Shown piece by piece: positions 49,381 through 58,785 of a stretch of 64,000 nt of DNA. The notes under the pieces were generated by a model that did no database searches, had not been told where the DNA came from, and was given only the letters and a program-made list of their open reading frames with translations. The position numbers and the translations under genes are program-made. The DNA comes from Geitlerinema sp. BBD 1991-9 (GTDB lineage: Bacteria > Cyanobacteriota > Cyanobacteriia > Cyanobacteriales > Geitlerinemataceae): the NCBI GenBank assembly GCA_001657325.1, contig LWRO01000011.1:1-64000 (forward strand), given 5' to 3'. Each line of letters opens with the position of its first letter. Within the stretch, counting starts at the first letter, position 1.

Positions 49381-50976
49381 TCAGTCTACGACAAACTCCC
49401 AGGCTTGACCTTGAGAACTACCGAATTTGAGTTGCGTTCCCGATGCGAGCGAGATTTCTTGGTGGTGAATTTTACGCCAATCGTCGCCGCTGCGGACGAG
49501 GGTACCGTAACGCGAAAAGTCTCGCAGAAAGTACGTCGGGTGCGAACTGTCGTGAAGGTGGCGGTAGAAGATCTCGGCGTGACGCTGCGAAACCCAGCGT
49601 TCGGAAACGATCGCGTCGTTGTCCTCCGTGCGTCCGACGCGCAACAAACCGCGACGGATATTCCAAACTGTATCGGGAGAAGAGATCGAACGCAAACAGG
49701 CTTTTGTAGACAATCGATCGAGTCGCGTGGTGGAGTTTTCCGGTAATTCCGTGACAATTTGATGGGGCGATTCGAGAAGTTGGCCGTCGAATTCTGGGTG
49801 GAGGTACAACACCGGAAGCGTCCAGGCGGGTTGATTGAATTTATAGAGTGTCAGGAGTTGCTGACGGGCGATCGCAACGGCTCGATCGATCGGATGACGT
49901 TGGGCGAGAGTCTGGGCGAAGGCTTGAATGAAACTGAGCGCTTCTCGATCGGCGATCGCGTCGCGCATGGCCAAAACGGCTGGAACGCCGTGATGGATGA
50001 GAACTTCGGCTAAGCTGCTGCGGGGGATGAGTTCGTTCTCGTGACAGTCGCTTTGTGCGCCCCAGCAAGCGTTAAATACCGCCAGCGTCACTTGCGATCG
50101 AACCAAAACTTGCGCCAGTTCTGTCCCGCTGAGGGTCGTATCGTCCCGCAGGAACAATCGTCCGCCATCGGGTGCGGGTACGCCGTGGCCGGAATAGAGC
50201 AAGATATTGTACTGTTTGGTTTCCAGTCGATCGATCAGTTCGGCGGGAGTCGGTTGAATTAACGTCTCGACGCGATAGGGAACCGCCGCATCTTGTCGGC
50301 TACAGTTGGCGAACAGTTCTGCAATTTGACAGGCTTCCGTTTCCAAATCCAACACCGAGGTTCGATTGTCGTCCCCGCATCCGAGAACTAAGAGCATTTG
50401 CAACGATCGACCCACACTTCGCAACGCCAGGGGATCGACATCGCAGGTGGTACGACTGAAGAGAATATTTCGATCGAGCGATAGCGCCGGCTTTCCCAAA
50501 CGAGGCTGTGCGATTTCCCACGGAAACCCGATTAAGGCGGGATCGCGCACGTCCAAACGTACTCTCAACGGAATGCGACGACCGAGTGCGATTCCTTGGC
50601 TTTGCGCCAAACTCCGCTGAACCGATCCGGCGAACAGCCACGTCCACAACTCTAAACCCAACTGCTGCATGAGTCGGCTGCTGTAGCTTCCCACCGTCGG
50701 ACTCGGCGATGGAAAAAAGGACTCGAGAGCGTTCGACGCACTCGCGGTTGCGGGAACGGGAAGGGGATTGAGAGAAAATAAATCTTGCCAGGCTTGCCAA
50801 GTCTGCGCCAAAGATTCCGGCCAGACTGAATCGTGGTGAACGTAGCCACTGGGATGAGGGGCTTGTAGAACCCAAATGGCATATCGACGCTGTTGTCGGT
50901 TCGGTGACTCGTCAGAACGATCGGCGGTCAACGGTGAGATCGCCAAACTCAAGCGAGGAAAGTCAGATTGCAGCAT
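49381..50976 (-). CDS. CHAT-domain (caspase-like) protein with C-terminal FHA domain
   Basis: A 531-residue protein. The CHAT domain (about 130-400) has the catalytic dyad of the caspase clan: His264 in NILLYSGHGVPAPDGG and Cys304 in LAVFNACWGAQSD, with the following helix RSSLAEVLIHHGVPAVLAMR. The C-terminal FHA domain (about 430-531) has LRVGRTEDNDAIV, RWVSQRHAEIF and DFSRYGTLV, so the phosphothreonine-binding Arg, Ser and His are present. This suggests a cysteine protease recruited to phosphorylated partners. It is divergent, with a 161-nt gap, from a STAND-WD40 ATPase; such pairs are candidates for programmed cell death or defence (inference). Confidence 0.9.
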   Translation of the reverse strand: MLQSDFPRLSLAISPLTADRSDESPNRQQRRYAIWVLQAPHPSGYVHHDSVWPESLAQTWQAWQDLFSLNPLPVPATASASNALESFFPSPSPTVGSYSSRLMQQLGLELWTWLFAGSVQRSLAQSQGIALGRRIPLRVRLDVRDPALIGFPWEIAQPRLGKPALSLDRNILFSRTTCDVDPLALRSVGRSLQMLLVLGCGDDNRTSVLDLETEACQIAELFANCSRQDAAVPYRVETLIQPTPAELIDRLETKQYNILLYSGHGVPAPDGGRLFLRDDTTLSGTELAQVLVRSQVTLAVFNACWGAQSDCHENELIPRSSLAEVLIHHGVPAVLAMRDAIADREALSFIQAFAQTLAQRHPIDRAVAIARQQLLTLYKFNQPAWTLPVLYLHPEFDGQLLESPHQIVTELPENSTTRLDRLSTKACLRSISSPDTVWNIRRGLLRVGRTEDNDAIVSERWVSQRHAEIFYRHLHDSSHPTYFLRDFSRYGTLVRSGDDWRKIHHQEISLASGTQLKFGSSQGQAWEFVVD

Positions 50977-51137
50977 TCCAAGCGACGTGTGAGGAATTGA
51001 AGCGAGAGAAGCATTCTCTTTTTAGTCTATTCCAACTCTGACCGAGCGTCCGGCGCTGGGAATTAGAAGTTGGGGCTAGACTGTTAAACAAGTTAATTTG
51101 TTCCCCAATTTCCACAGAAATGTAGAGAGATAGTGGT

Positions 51138-54100
51138 ATGTCCGACATCACCCCGACGAACGAAAAAGCTTTAGAAGAGCTAATTTGGTCGATCGAAGCA
51201 TCTCAGGGGAAGTTTTTACTCGTTCTCGCTCAATGTAACGATATTCAAACTCGCGATCGACTGTTGCAGCATTTGTCACAAATGTGTTCGTTTCGGCTGC
51301 GATCGATCGAGCTTCCGCCGGGGACGACGCAGCCTTACAGTACGCTTTGCAAGATACTCGGCGACGATCGACCGGATGCGTTGATGGTGTTGGGGTTGGT
51401 GGGGTCGAATCGCGAGGCGTTGGTGTCGATCGACAATATGCGCGAGGCGTTTCGCGAGACGTTTCAGTTTCCGGTTATTTTTTGGATTACGCGAGAAACG
51501 CACGTGGCGTTGATTCGGGTTGCGCCGGATTTTGAAAGTTGGACGACGACCACGAAGTTTGAAAGCTCGGCGAGTGAGTTTGTGGCGTTGGTTCGGGATA
51601 TTGCAAATTGTTGGTTTTCTCTGAGCGATGCGGAACCTGCGGTTTCATATTTCGATGTTGGCGATGAAATCGATCGTTTTTTTCGCTCGGAATTGGCGAG
51701 TTCAGTTGAGGAGGACACGGGTGGCGAACTGGGTTCGCCACCGCGAGCTGTCCGTTCGGATGGAGAATTTGCGGCTAACTGTGCCTCGTTACTCGGGTTG
51801 AGTTTGTCGTTAAAGTCCCAGTGGCTTCGATCGATCGAGCAGTTAGAAACAGCGTTCGATCGATGGGGTCAGTTAAACCAGATCGATCGTCAAGGATTGG
51901 TCTTGACAGAAATCGCATTTTGTGTTAAAAAATTGGCTTCTCAAAATGAGGTCGATCGAGTTGAGTATTGTTTCGATCGAGCGTTAAATCTTTTCGATAA
52001 AATTGAAAATTTTCGGATTTATAATAAATTGGTCGATCGGGTGTATCGCATGGTTCGATCGATCGAAGCGTGGGACAAGCAAGAGGTTTTAGCAAGGAAG
52101 GTTTTAGAGATTGGGAAAACGGCGATCGATCGAGCCAAGGCTTACAGTTTTTTGGGGGAAGCTTGCCGCAAACGAGAACAATGGCAAGACGCGAGAGATT
52201 TCGCATTCCAAAGTCTCGAATTATTGAAAACCATCGAAGTTTCCGCGAGCGATTCAGCTTACAATGTAGAAGTTCGAGGGTTTCTTGAAAATCTCGATCG
52301 ATGCACGTTGGGAACGGCGCTCGATCGATTGGAAGAATCGAACGAAGCGTTAACCCATCTCGAAACAGCAAAACAACAGAGTAATCCCGAACTCGACTTA
52401 ACCCTTCACCTCGATATTCTGTGCGAACTCGAACGAATTTATTACCATCGAAAAGCCTATCTTCAAGCCTTTGAAACGAAGCAAGAAAGACTATCGATCG
52501 AGCAACAATTCGGCTTAATCGCGTTCGTTGGCGCGGGACGAGTTCAACCGCGTCGAACCGAAATTCGCAGCCTGACCCCCAATCGATTAGATGTCGCCGA
52601 CGAAATCGCCGCCTCGGGACGACAGCAAGATGTAGAGAAACTCCTCGAACGAGTGGGAAGAATCGATACCAAAATTACCCTCGTTTATGGATTTTCAGGA
52701 GTTGGCAAAAGTTCTCTGATTTCCGCTGGCTTAGTTCCCGCCATTCAACGGAAAAGTTTTGGCGTTCAAGATGGCTTAGTTGTTCTTTTGAGAAACTATA
52801 ACGACTGGCAAAAACAATTCGCAATTGTGTTAACTAAAACTTTACATGAAAAAGAGATCGATCCTTACGCAATCTTAGATAGTGAAGATGCGATTTTAAC
52901 GCAATTGCAACATAACGAAGATACTCACAATCTGAGAACGGTATTAATTTTCGATCAATTTGAAGAATTTTTCTTTGAATACGGAAGAAAACGAACGCGA
53001 AACGTTTTATTTGATTTTCTCGGACGAGTACTTGATACGGTTTCGTCGTTGCGCGTAATATTTTCTTTACGCCGAGACTCGATTCACTTTCTCTTGCGCC
53101 GCACTATTTTTCAAGACATTGATATTCTCAGCGATAAAAATCTTTATTATATTGGCAATTTCACACCAGAGGAAGCGAAAACAGCCGTCGAGCAACTGTC
53201 GAGGCAGGGCAACTTTCCCATGCAACCTGACTTGATTGATGCAGTGATTGCCGATTTATCGAAAAGTGAAACCAGCGAAAAATACGACCGGGTTAGACCG
53301 ATCGAATTGCAAATTGTCGGGGCGCAGTTGCAACGGGAAAATATCACAACCCTGGAGGAGTATCGGCAAAAGGGAACGAAGGAAGAATTAGTCGGACGTT
53401 ATGTTGACGAAGCAGTTCGCGATTGCGGGACGGAAAACCGACAGTTAGCCGAATTGGTGTTGTTTTTGCTGACGGATGAGAAGATTCTTCGCCCGACGAA
53501 GAATCGATCGGAGTTAGCCGAGGAAGTCACGCAACTCAACACGCCAACGGATGAGTTGGATTTGGTGTTGATGGTGTTGGCGGGTTCGGGTTTGTTGGTG
53601 CGATTGCCGAGTCAGGAGGAAGACGGCTATCAATTGATTCACGACTATCTCGCGGAGTTGATTCGCCAGCAGCAAGAACCTCGCGTGATGGAGTTGGTGA
53701 AGCAGGAACGGGAAAAGCGAGAGAAAGCAGAAGCGCAGTTAGCAGATGCGGAAGTGAAGAACCGAAAAGCAACGCAACGGTTGCAGATAGGATCGATTTT
53801 GTTAGCTGTGTCTGTGTTGGCTGCATTAGGGTTGGGTGCTGCTAGCGAAGTTGCACGGCAAGGCTTAAAACGAAGAAAGCTTGAGACGCGGCTAGAGCAA
53901 CAGGCAAACGATGCTGTACAGCGATTTGAATTCGATCAAATTGAGGCGTTGCTCGTTGCTATAAGAGCGGTCAAAGAATTGCAAAAAACAGAAAAGAACG
54001 GTGTCTATGTGGTCTATCGTCCCATTTCTGCATTAGGGTCGATTGTTCGGAGTATCCGCGAACAAAATCGCTTGCAAGGGCATCAGAATAGGGTCTGGAG

Positions 54101-56150
54101 CGCCCAGTTCAGCCTGGGTGGAGAGCATATCATCACCGCCTCGGATGACGGTACAGCGAGGCTATGGGACACTCAAGGCAACGAACTGTCTGTCTTTGAA
54201 GGACATCAAGGCACAGTTTGGGGCGTCCAGTTCAACCCGAACGGAGAACGCATCGTTACCGCCTCGGATGACGGTACAGCGAGGCTATGGGACACTCAAG
54301 GCAACGAACTGGCTGTCCTTGAAGGACATCAAGAGGCAGTCGTTAGTGTTCGGTTCAGCCCGAACGGAGAACGCATCGTCACTGCCTCAGAAGACGGTAC
54401 GGCACGTTTGTGGGACACTCAAGGCAACGAACTGTCTGTCCTTGAAGGGCATCAAGGTAAAGTTTGGAGCGCCCAGTTCAGCCCGAACGGAGAGCGTATC
54501 GTTACCGCCTCGGATGACGGTACGGCACGGCTGTGGGATGCACAAGGACAGGTGCTAGTTGTCCTCAAAGGGCATCAGGAGGCGGTCGGGAGAGTTCAGT
54601 TCAGCCCAGATGGAGAACGCATTGTCACCACATCATCGGACGGTACGGCACGTTTGTGGGACTCTCGGGGCTATGAACTTGCTATCCTCAAGGGACATCA
54701 AGGTACGGTCTGGAGTACCCAGTTTAGCCCGGATGGAGAGCGCATCGTCACTGCCTCAGAAGACGGCACGGCACGGTTGTGGGATGCCCAAGGACACGAA
54801 CTGGCTGTCTTCAAAGGACACATTGCTAGGGTTGTTAGCGTCCGATTCAGTCCGGATGGAAAGCGCATCGTCACCGCATCATACGACGACACGGCACGGC
54901 TGTGGGACGTTCAAGGCAACGAACTGGCCGTCCTCGAAGGGCATCAGGAGGCGGTCTGGAGCGCCCAATTCAGCCCAGATGGAGAGCAAATCGTCACCGC
55001 ATCATTTGACGACACAGTACGACTGTGGGATTTTCAAGGACACGAACTGGCTGTCCTCGAAGGGCATCAGGAGGCGGTCTGGAGCGCCCAATTCAGCCCA
55101 GATGGAGAGCAAATCGTCACCGCATCATACGACGGCACGGCACGGCTGTGGGACGTTCAAGGCAACGAACTGGCCGTCCTCGAAGGGCATCAAGAGGAAG
55201 TTATTAGCGCCCAGTTCAGCCCGGAAGGAAAGCGCATCGTCACCGTATCATACGACGGCACGGCACGGCTGTGGGACGTTCAAGGGAACGAACTGGCCGT
55301 CCTCGAAGGGCATCAAGGCGCGGTCCGGAGCGCCCAGTTCAGTCCAGACGGAGAGCGCATCGTCACCGCATCATACGACGGCATGGCACGGCTGTGGGAC
55401 GTTCAAGGCAACGAACTGGCTGTCCTCGAAGGGCATCAAGAGGAAGTTATTAGCGCCCAGTTCAGCCTGGAAGGAAAGCGCATCGTCACTGCATCAATCG
55501 ACAACACAGCGAGGCTGTGGGACGTTCAAGGCAACGAACTGGCCGTCCTTGAGGGGCATCAAGGCGCGGTCTGGAGCGCCCAGTTCAGTCCAGACGGAGA
55601 GCGCATCGTCACCGCATCATACGACGGCACGGCACGGCTGTGGGACGTTCAAGGGAACGAACTGGCCGTCCTCGAGGGGCATCAAGGCACGGTCTGGAGC
55701 GCCCAGTTCAGCCCGGACGGAGAGTGCATCGTTACTGCATCAACAGATAAAACGGCGAGGTTGTGGGACACTCAAGGTATCGAACTGGCTGTCTTTGAAG
55801 GACATCGGAATTCGGTCGTTAGTGTCCGGTTCAGCCCGGACGGAGAGCACATCGTTACTGCATCAACAGATAAAACGGCGAGGTTGTGGGACACGCAAGG
55901 ACATGAACTCGGCATCCTCGAGGGACATCAGGATAAAGTTTGGAGCGCCCAGTTCAGCCCGGACGGAGAACACATCGTCACAGCTTCATCAGATGACACG
56001 GCGCGGCTGTGGCGCGTTGAAACATTGGACGAGCTACTAGAACGCGGGTGTGAATGGCTGCACGACTACCTCACCACCAACCCCAACGCCACAGACGAAG
56101 ATCGCGCCATGTGCGGCATTCCGCCTCGGGAAGCAGAAGAAGAACCGTGA
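51138..56150 (+). CDS. STAND-type ATPase with TPR-like region and 16 C-terminal WD40 repeats
   Basis: A 1670-residue protein. Residues 1-175 form an N-terminal module seen in cyanobacterial signalling proteins (SQGKFLLVLAQCN, FPVIFWITRE, APDFESWTTT), a degenerate ATPase-like domain. Residues about 230-460 are helical and TPR-like. The NTPase core has Walker A GFSGVGKSS (Lys524) and Walker B VLIFDQFEEFFF. After a coiled coil, one membrane segment is predicted at about 882-902. Residues about 979-1635 consist of sixteen WD40 blades of 41 residues (GHQ..V.SAQFSPDGE.IVTAS.DGTARLWD), enough for two propellers. The family oligomerises upon sensing a ligand. Located beside a CHAT-FHA protease gene. 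Confidence 0.92.
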   Translation: MSDITPTNEKALEELIWSIEASQGKFLLVLAQCNDIQTRDRLLQHLSQMCSFRLRSIELPPGTTQPYSTLCKILGDDRPDALMVLGLVGSNREALVSIDNMREAFRETFQFPVIFWITRETHVALIRVAPDFESWTTTTKFESSASEFVALVRDIANCWFSLSDAEPAVSYFDVGDEIDRFFRSELASSVEEDTGGELGSPPRAVRSDGEFAANCASLLGLSLSLKSQWLRSIEQLETAFDRWGQLNQIDRQGLVLTEIAFCVKKLASQNEVDRVEYCFDRALNLFDKIENFRIYNKLVDRVYRMVRSIEAWDKQEVLARKVLEIGKTAIDRAKAYSFLGEACRKREQWQDARDFAFQSLELLKTIEVSASDSAYNVEVRGFLENLDRCTLGTALDRLEESNEALTHLETAKQQSNPELDLTLHLDILCELERIYYHRKAYLQAFETKQERLSIEQQFGLIAFVGAGRVQPRRTEIRSLTPNRLDVADEIAASGRQQDVEKLLERVGRIDTKITLVYGFSGVGKSSLISAGLVPAIQRKSFGVQDGLVVLLRNYNDWQKQFAIVLTKTLHEKEIDPYAILDSEDAILTQLQHNEDTHNLRTVLIFDQFEEFFFEYGRKRTRNVLFDFLGRVLDTVSSLRVIFSLRRDSIHFLLRRTIFQDIDILSDKNLYYIGNFTPEEAKTAVEQLSRQGNFPMQPDLIDAVIADLSKSETSEKYDRVRPIELQIVGAQLQRENITTLEEYRQKGTKEELVGRYVDEAVRDCGTENRQLAELVLFLLTDEKILRPTKNRSELAEEVTQLNTPTDELDLVLMVLAGSGLLVRLPSQEEDGYQLIHDYLAELIRQQQEPRVMELVKQEREKREKAEAQLADAEVKNRKATQRLQIGSILLAVSVLAALGLGAASEVARQGLKRRKLETRLEQQANDAVQRFEFDQIEALLVAIRAVKELQKTEKNGVYVVYRPISALGSIVRSIREQNRLQGHQNRVWSAQFSLGGEHIITASDDGTARLWDTQGNELSVFEGHQGTVWGVQFNPNGERIVTASDDGTARLWDTQGNELAVLEGHQEAVVSVRFSPNGERIVTASEDGTARLWDTQGNELSVLEGHQGKVWSAQFSPNGERIVTASDDGTARLWDAQGQVLVVLKGHQEAVGRVQFSPDGERIVTTSSDGTARLWDSRGYELAILKGHQGTVWSTQFSPDGERIVTASEDGTARLWDAQGHELAVFKGHIARVVSVRFSPDGKRIVTASYDDTARLWDVQGNELAVLEGHQEAVWSAQFSPDGEQIVTASFDDTVRLWDFQGHELAVLEGHQEAVWSAQFSPDGEQIVTASYDGTARLWDVQGNELAVLEGHQEEVISAQFSPEGKRIVTVSYDGTARLWDVQGNELAVLEGHQGAVRSAQFSPDGERIVTASYDGMARLWDVQGNELAVLEGHQEEVISAQFSLEGKRIVTASIDNTARLWDVQGNELAVLEGHQGAVWSAQFSPDGERIVTASYDGTARLWDVQGNELAVLEGHQGTVWSAQFSPDGECIVTASTDKTARLWDTQGIELAVFEGHRNSVVSVRFSPDGEHIVTASTDKTARLWDTQGHELGILEGHQDKVWSAQFSPDGEHIVTASSDDTARLWRVETLDELLERGCEWLHDYLTTNPNATDEDRAMCGIPPREAEEEP
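54072..56040 (+). repeat. Tandem 123-bp repeats coding the WD40 blades
   Basis: Sixteen units of 123 bp (41 codons). Several neighbouring units are nearly identical also at silent sites, such as those around 54905-55160 and 55560-55690. Because the unit is a multiple of three and lacks stops in a second frame, long shadow frames are open here. Homogeneous units point to gene conversion or recent expansion. Confidence 0.9.
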
Positions 56151-56280
56151 CACCCGACCCACAACCCACGAGAATTCAGACAACATCGCCGCTCCTCAAC
56201 TCCCGCGATTCGGTACGCTAGAAAGAAATCGAACTGACTCGATCGAGCTACGCTCCGAAGCACGCGAACGAACAAACCCC

Positions 56281-56895
56281 ATGAACGAAGATTACAAACT
56301 GCCCACCAGCGACCCCGCCACGACGGAAGCACTTCCCCCCGCCGTCGAGCGCGTGATTCCCGCCCTGCGCTTAGCCGGATGGACGAGTTTTTGGGTGCAA
56401 ATCGTCCTGGGAATCGTCGCCGGCCTGATTTTCGTCTTTGCCGTTTCCGTCGCCGCCTTCGACGACTCCGAAGCCGCCCAAATGAACCCAGGACGCGGGC
56501 CGGGCATCTTTTTCGCCATTACGGGACTCATCGCCCTGGGCATTAGCATTTACTGGTCGGCTTCCTACGTCCAACTGGCCAAACGCCTGAAAATTCCCGA
56601 CAGCAGCGTGCGTCCCACCCGCGCCCAAACCGTTCGATCGATCGAAATCGGCACCCTCATCAACATCGTCGGAATGCTGTTCAACCTCATGGCCGCCGAG
56701 ACGATTACGGGTATCCTGTTAGCAAAAGCCCTGCGCTCGGAAGGGGTCGCCTTTTCCCCCGCCGCCTTGAAACAACTCATCCAACCGATCGATCTGTTCG
56801 TGGTCTTGGGAAACACCCACACCCTCGTCGCTCACTTCATCGCTTTAGTTGCGTCCCTGTGGTTGTTGCGCTGGGTTGCAAACGCGAAATCCTAA
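56281..56895 (+). CDS. DUF3611-family membrane protein
   Basis: A 204-residue protein from the ATG at 56281; open sequence upstream reads as non-coding or as the STAND gene's other frame. Four membrane segments (about 32-54, 80-100, 130-150, 180-200): [57 protein letters not shown], and HFIALVASLWLLRWV. DUF3611 proteins are shared by cyanobacteria and chloroplasts and are presumed thylakoid or envelope proteins of unknown role. Starts 130 nt after the STAND gene in the same direction. Confidence 0.82.
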   Translation: MNEDYKLPTSDPATTEALPPAVERVIPALRLAGWTSFWVQIVLGIVAGLIFVFAVSVAAFDDSEAAQMNPGRGPGIFFAITGLIALGISIYWSASYVQLAKRLKIPDSSVRPTRAQTVRSIEIGTLINIVGMLFNLMAAETITGILLAKALRSEGVAFSPAALKQLIQPIDLFVVLGNTHTLVAHFIALVASLWLLRWVANAKS

Positions 56896-56916
56896 CCTGG
56901 GTTGGAGAACCTGCCG

Positions 56917-57909
56917 ATGTCTGAGACTGCTCGCGAATCCCTAGCCAGCTTGCAAGTGCTGGTTATCATGGCCAAAGCCGACGGTATCCTCCAAGACGAA
57001 GAGCGCAACGCCCTCGAAATCGCTTGGAAGCAACTGGAAACACCCCCGGAAGGGGTTTCGATCGAATCGTTACTGTCCGAAGAGTGCGATCTCGATCGAC
57101 TGTTGGCGCAAATTACCACGCCCCAAACCCGCGAATCCCTCTACGAAGCGGCGTTAGCGATGGCGAAACTCGGCGGAACGACCCCAGAAGAACAACAAAT
57201 TCTCGATCGAATCCAAACCACCTTCAACCTCGATCTCGGCGAAGAAGAACGACTTTTCGAGACCGCCATCGATGCCTTATCCGACGAAACCACCGACGAT
57301 CTCGCCGCCACCCTCGACCCCAAACAACGAGAACGGGAAGTCCGCGACCTCATCCTCGACTACGCCATCGGCATTTCCATCCTCGGCTTCAATCCCATTC
57401 CCGGCCTCAACGCCGTCACCACCCTCGCCGCTTACGTGTTGGTGTTGAAAATGGTGAGATCGATCGGCGCAAAGTGGGGCTATCCCAAGGGTCAAGACGT
57501 ATTAGCCATTATCGGAAATTTATTTGGCGGTTTGGGAGCTTTCGCCGCTGGATTGACCACTTGGCTGGCCGTTTCGTTGGTGGGTATGTTCGTCCCTATT
57601 GTCGGGAGTGCGGCGAACGCTTCGTTTTTATTCACCGTCACTTGGGCCATGGGACAAGCGACCAATCGCTATTACGCCAGCGGTCGTCAAATGAGCGCGG
57701 CTGAACTCAAACAGGCATTCCGAGAGGCGAAAAAGGAAGGGAAATCAGTTTATCAAGAAAACGAAGCGACGATTGCATCCCAACAAAAATCGTCTCGCCC
57801 TCAAATTGAAGCCCTCGGTCGTCAGTTGAAATCCGGGGAAATTAGCCAGCAAGACTACCAGGAAAAATTGCGTGAATTGTGGCGAGTTCGTGGGAATCAA
57901 GGAATCTAG
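56917..57909 (+). CDS. TerB-like/DUF697 membrane protein
   Basis: A 330-residue protein from the ATG at 56917. Residues about 1-120 look like a TerB-type helical acidic metal-binding domain (LASLQVLVIMAKADGILQDEERNALEIAWKQL). Residues about 140-270 match DUF697 with the membrane hairpins (YAIGISILGFNPIPGLNAVTTLAAYVLVLKMVRSIG and AFAAGLTTWLAVSLVGMFVPIVG). A charged helical tail follows. Such proteins are associated with stress responses; specific role unknown. It begins about 20 nt after the DUF3611 gene, so the two should be co-transcribed. Confidence 0.82.
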   Translation: MSETARESLASLQVLVIMAKADGILQDEERNALEIAWKQLETPPEGVSIESLLSEECDLDRLLAQITTPQTRESLYEAALAMAKLGGTTPEEQQILDRIQTTFNLDLGEEERLFETAIDALSDETTDDLAATLDPKQREREVRDLILDYAIGISILGFNPIPGLNAVTTLAAYVLVLKMVRSIGAKWGYPKGQDVLAIIGNLFGGLGAFAAGLTTWLAVSLVGMFVPIVGSAANASFLFTVTWAMGQATNRYYASGRQMSAAELKQAFREAKKEGKSVYQENEATIASQQKSSRPQIEALGRQLKSGEISQQDYQEKLRELWRVRGNQGI

Positions 57910-57958
57910 AGCAGGCAAGATTTAATTCGTAAAGCAGCATGAAATAACGAACAACACT

Positions 57959-58076
57959 GGATTAAAGGGGTGCATCTCAATTTCGTAGAAAGACCCCTCC
58001 GCCTTCGGTACCTCCCCTTAGCCAGGGGAGGATAGGTGGGGTTTCTCGTAAAAGTGAGATGCACCGGATTAAAGGG
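57959..58076. mobile_element. MITE-like element with 11-bp target duplication
   Basis: GGTGCATCTCA (57969-57979) and its inverse TGAGATGCACC (58055-58065) are the termini of a 97-bp element whose middle folds as CCTCCCCTTAG/CCAGGGGAGG. The exact direct repeat GGATTAAAGGG flanks it at 57959-57969 and 58066-58076, sharing one base with the left terminus. No coding capacity. It lies 60 nt after the TerB/DUF697 gene. Confidence 0.7.
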
Positions 58077-58785
58077 CATGAAGCAGTATCGTTATAAAAG
58101 TAGTTGCCGATCGGTCTATTCGAGTTAGATTGGTGTGTTGTTTGATGCGATTCATTTCTGAATTGGCGCAATATCCCCTAAAACCATCTCAGTTATTTTT
58201 TCTATAGAGTCTCGAAAAACACGAACGTTACAGGTTTCCAGGCGATTGTATTAAACAGAACGAAGATAACTCGATTTGAGATCGGGATCGATCGATTCCC
58301 GCCATTATCGTTCAGATGAAATCGGTATCCGCTTCATTCCAGCGATCTCGCTCAAACGCGGGGTTTGCCTGCCACTGCATCGATATTTTATCGTTTCAAG
58401 CACATATAATTAAGACTTAATTTTAATCGGTCGTCCGAACACCCATTGACTCGATCGATCTCTCCAATTCTCCTTCAATCACATTTTCGTCACACTTTTC
58501 CTCTAGACTCGACCTATCGGGTCGATCGCGCAAAATAACGAGCAACAAGCACTTAAACAACGTAAGCGAACGATGTACGACAGAGTTGCTAGTCACCGCA
58601 ATCACAGGGTAAGCCAATCTGGAACTGTACTCCACGATCGAGCAGCTCGCCCAGATTGCGTATCGTTCGATGGGATAGAGGCAAGATCTCCAGAAAGATC
58701 GAGTGCGTTAATCGCAAACGATACGACAAAGATCGTTGCTTCACTGCAAGCGGAGGGAACTTCTGACGAAGATCGAGGAATCGAA
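58077..58785. other. Gene-poor stretch, with uncertain 5' extension of the next gene
   Basis: AT-rich up to about 58420, then more balanced. From 58573 a frame runs into the following gene, but the translated extension is Arg/Ser-rich without order. I see no RNA genes. A short AT-rich block TTAAGACTTAATTTTAA lies near 58408. Confidence 0.35.

Noticed and set aside
54043-56040. Two long second-frame open frames (171 and 493 codons) over the WD40 repeats
   Set aside because: The 123-bp unit is a multiple of three without stops in that frame, so the frame stays open by repetition; the product is a low-complexity Ser/Cys/Gly repeat.
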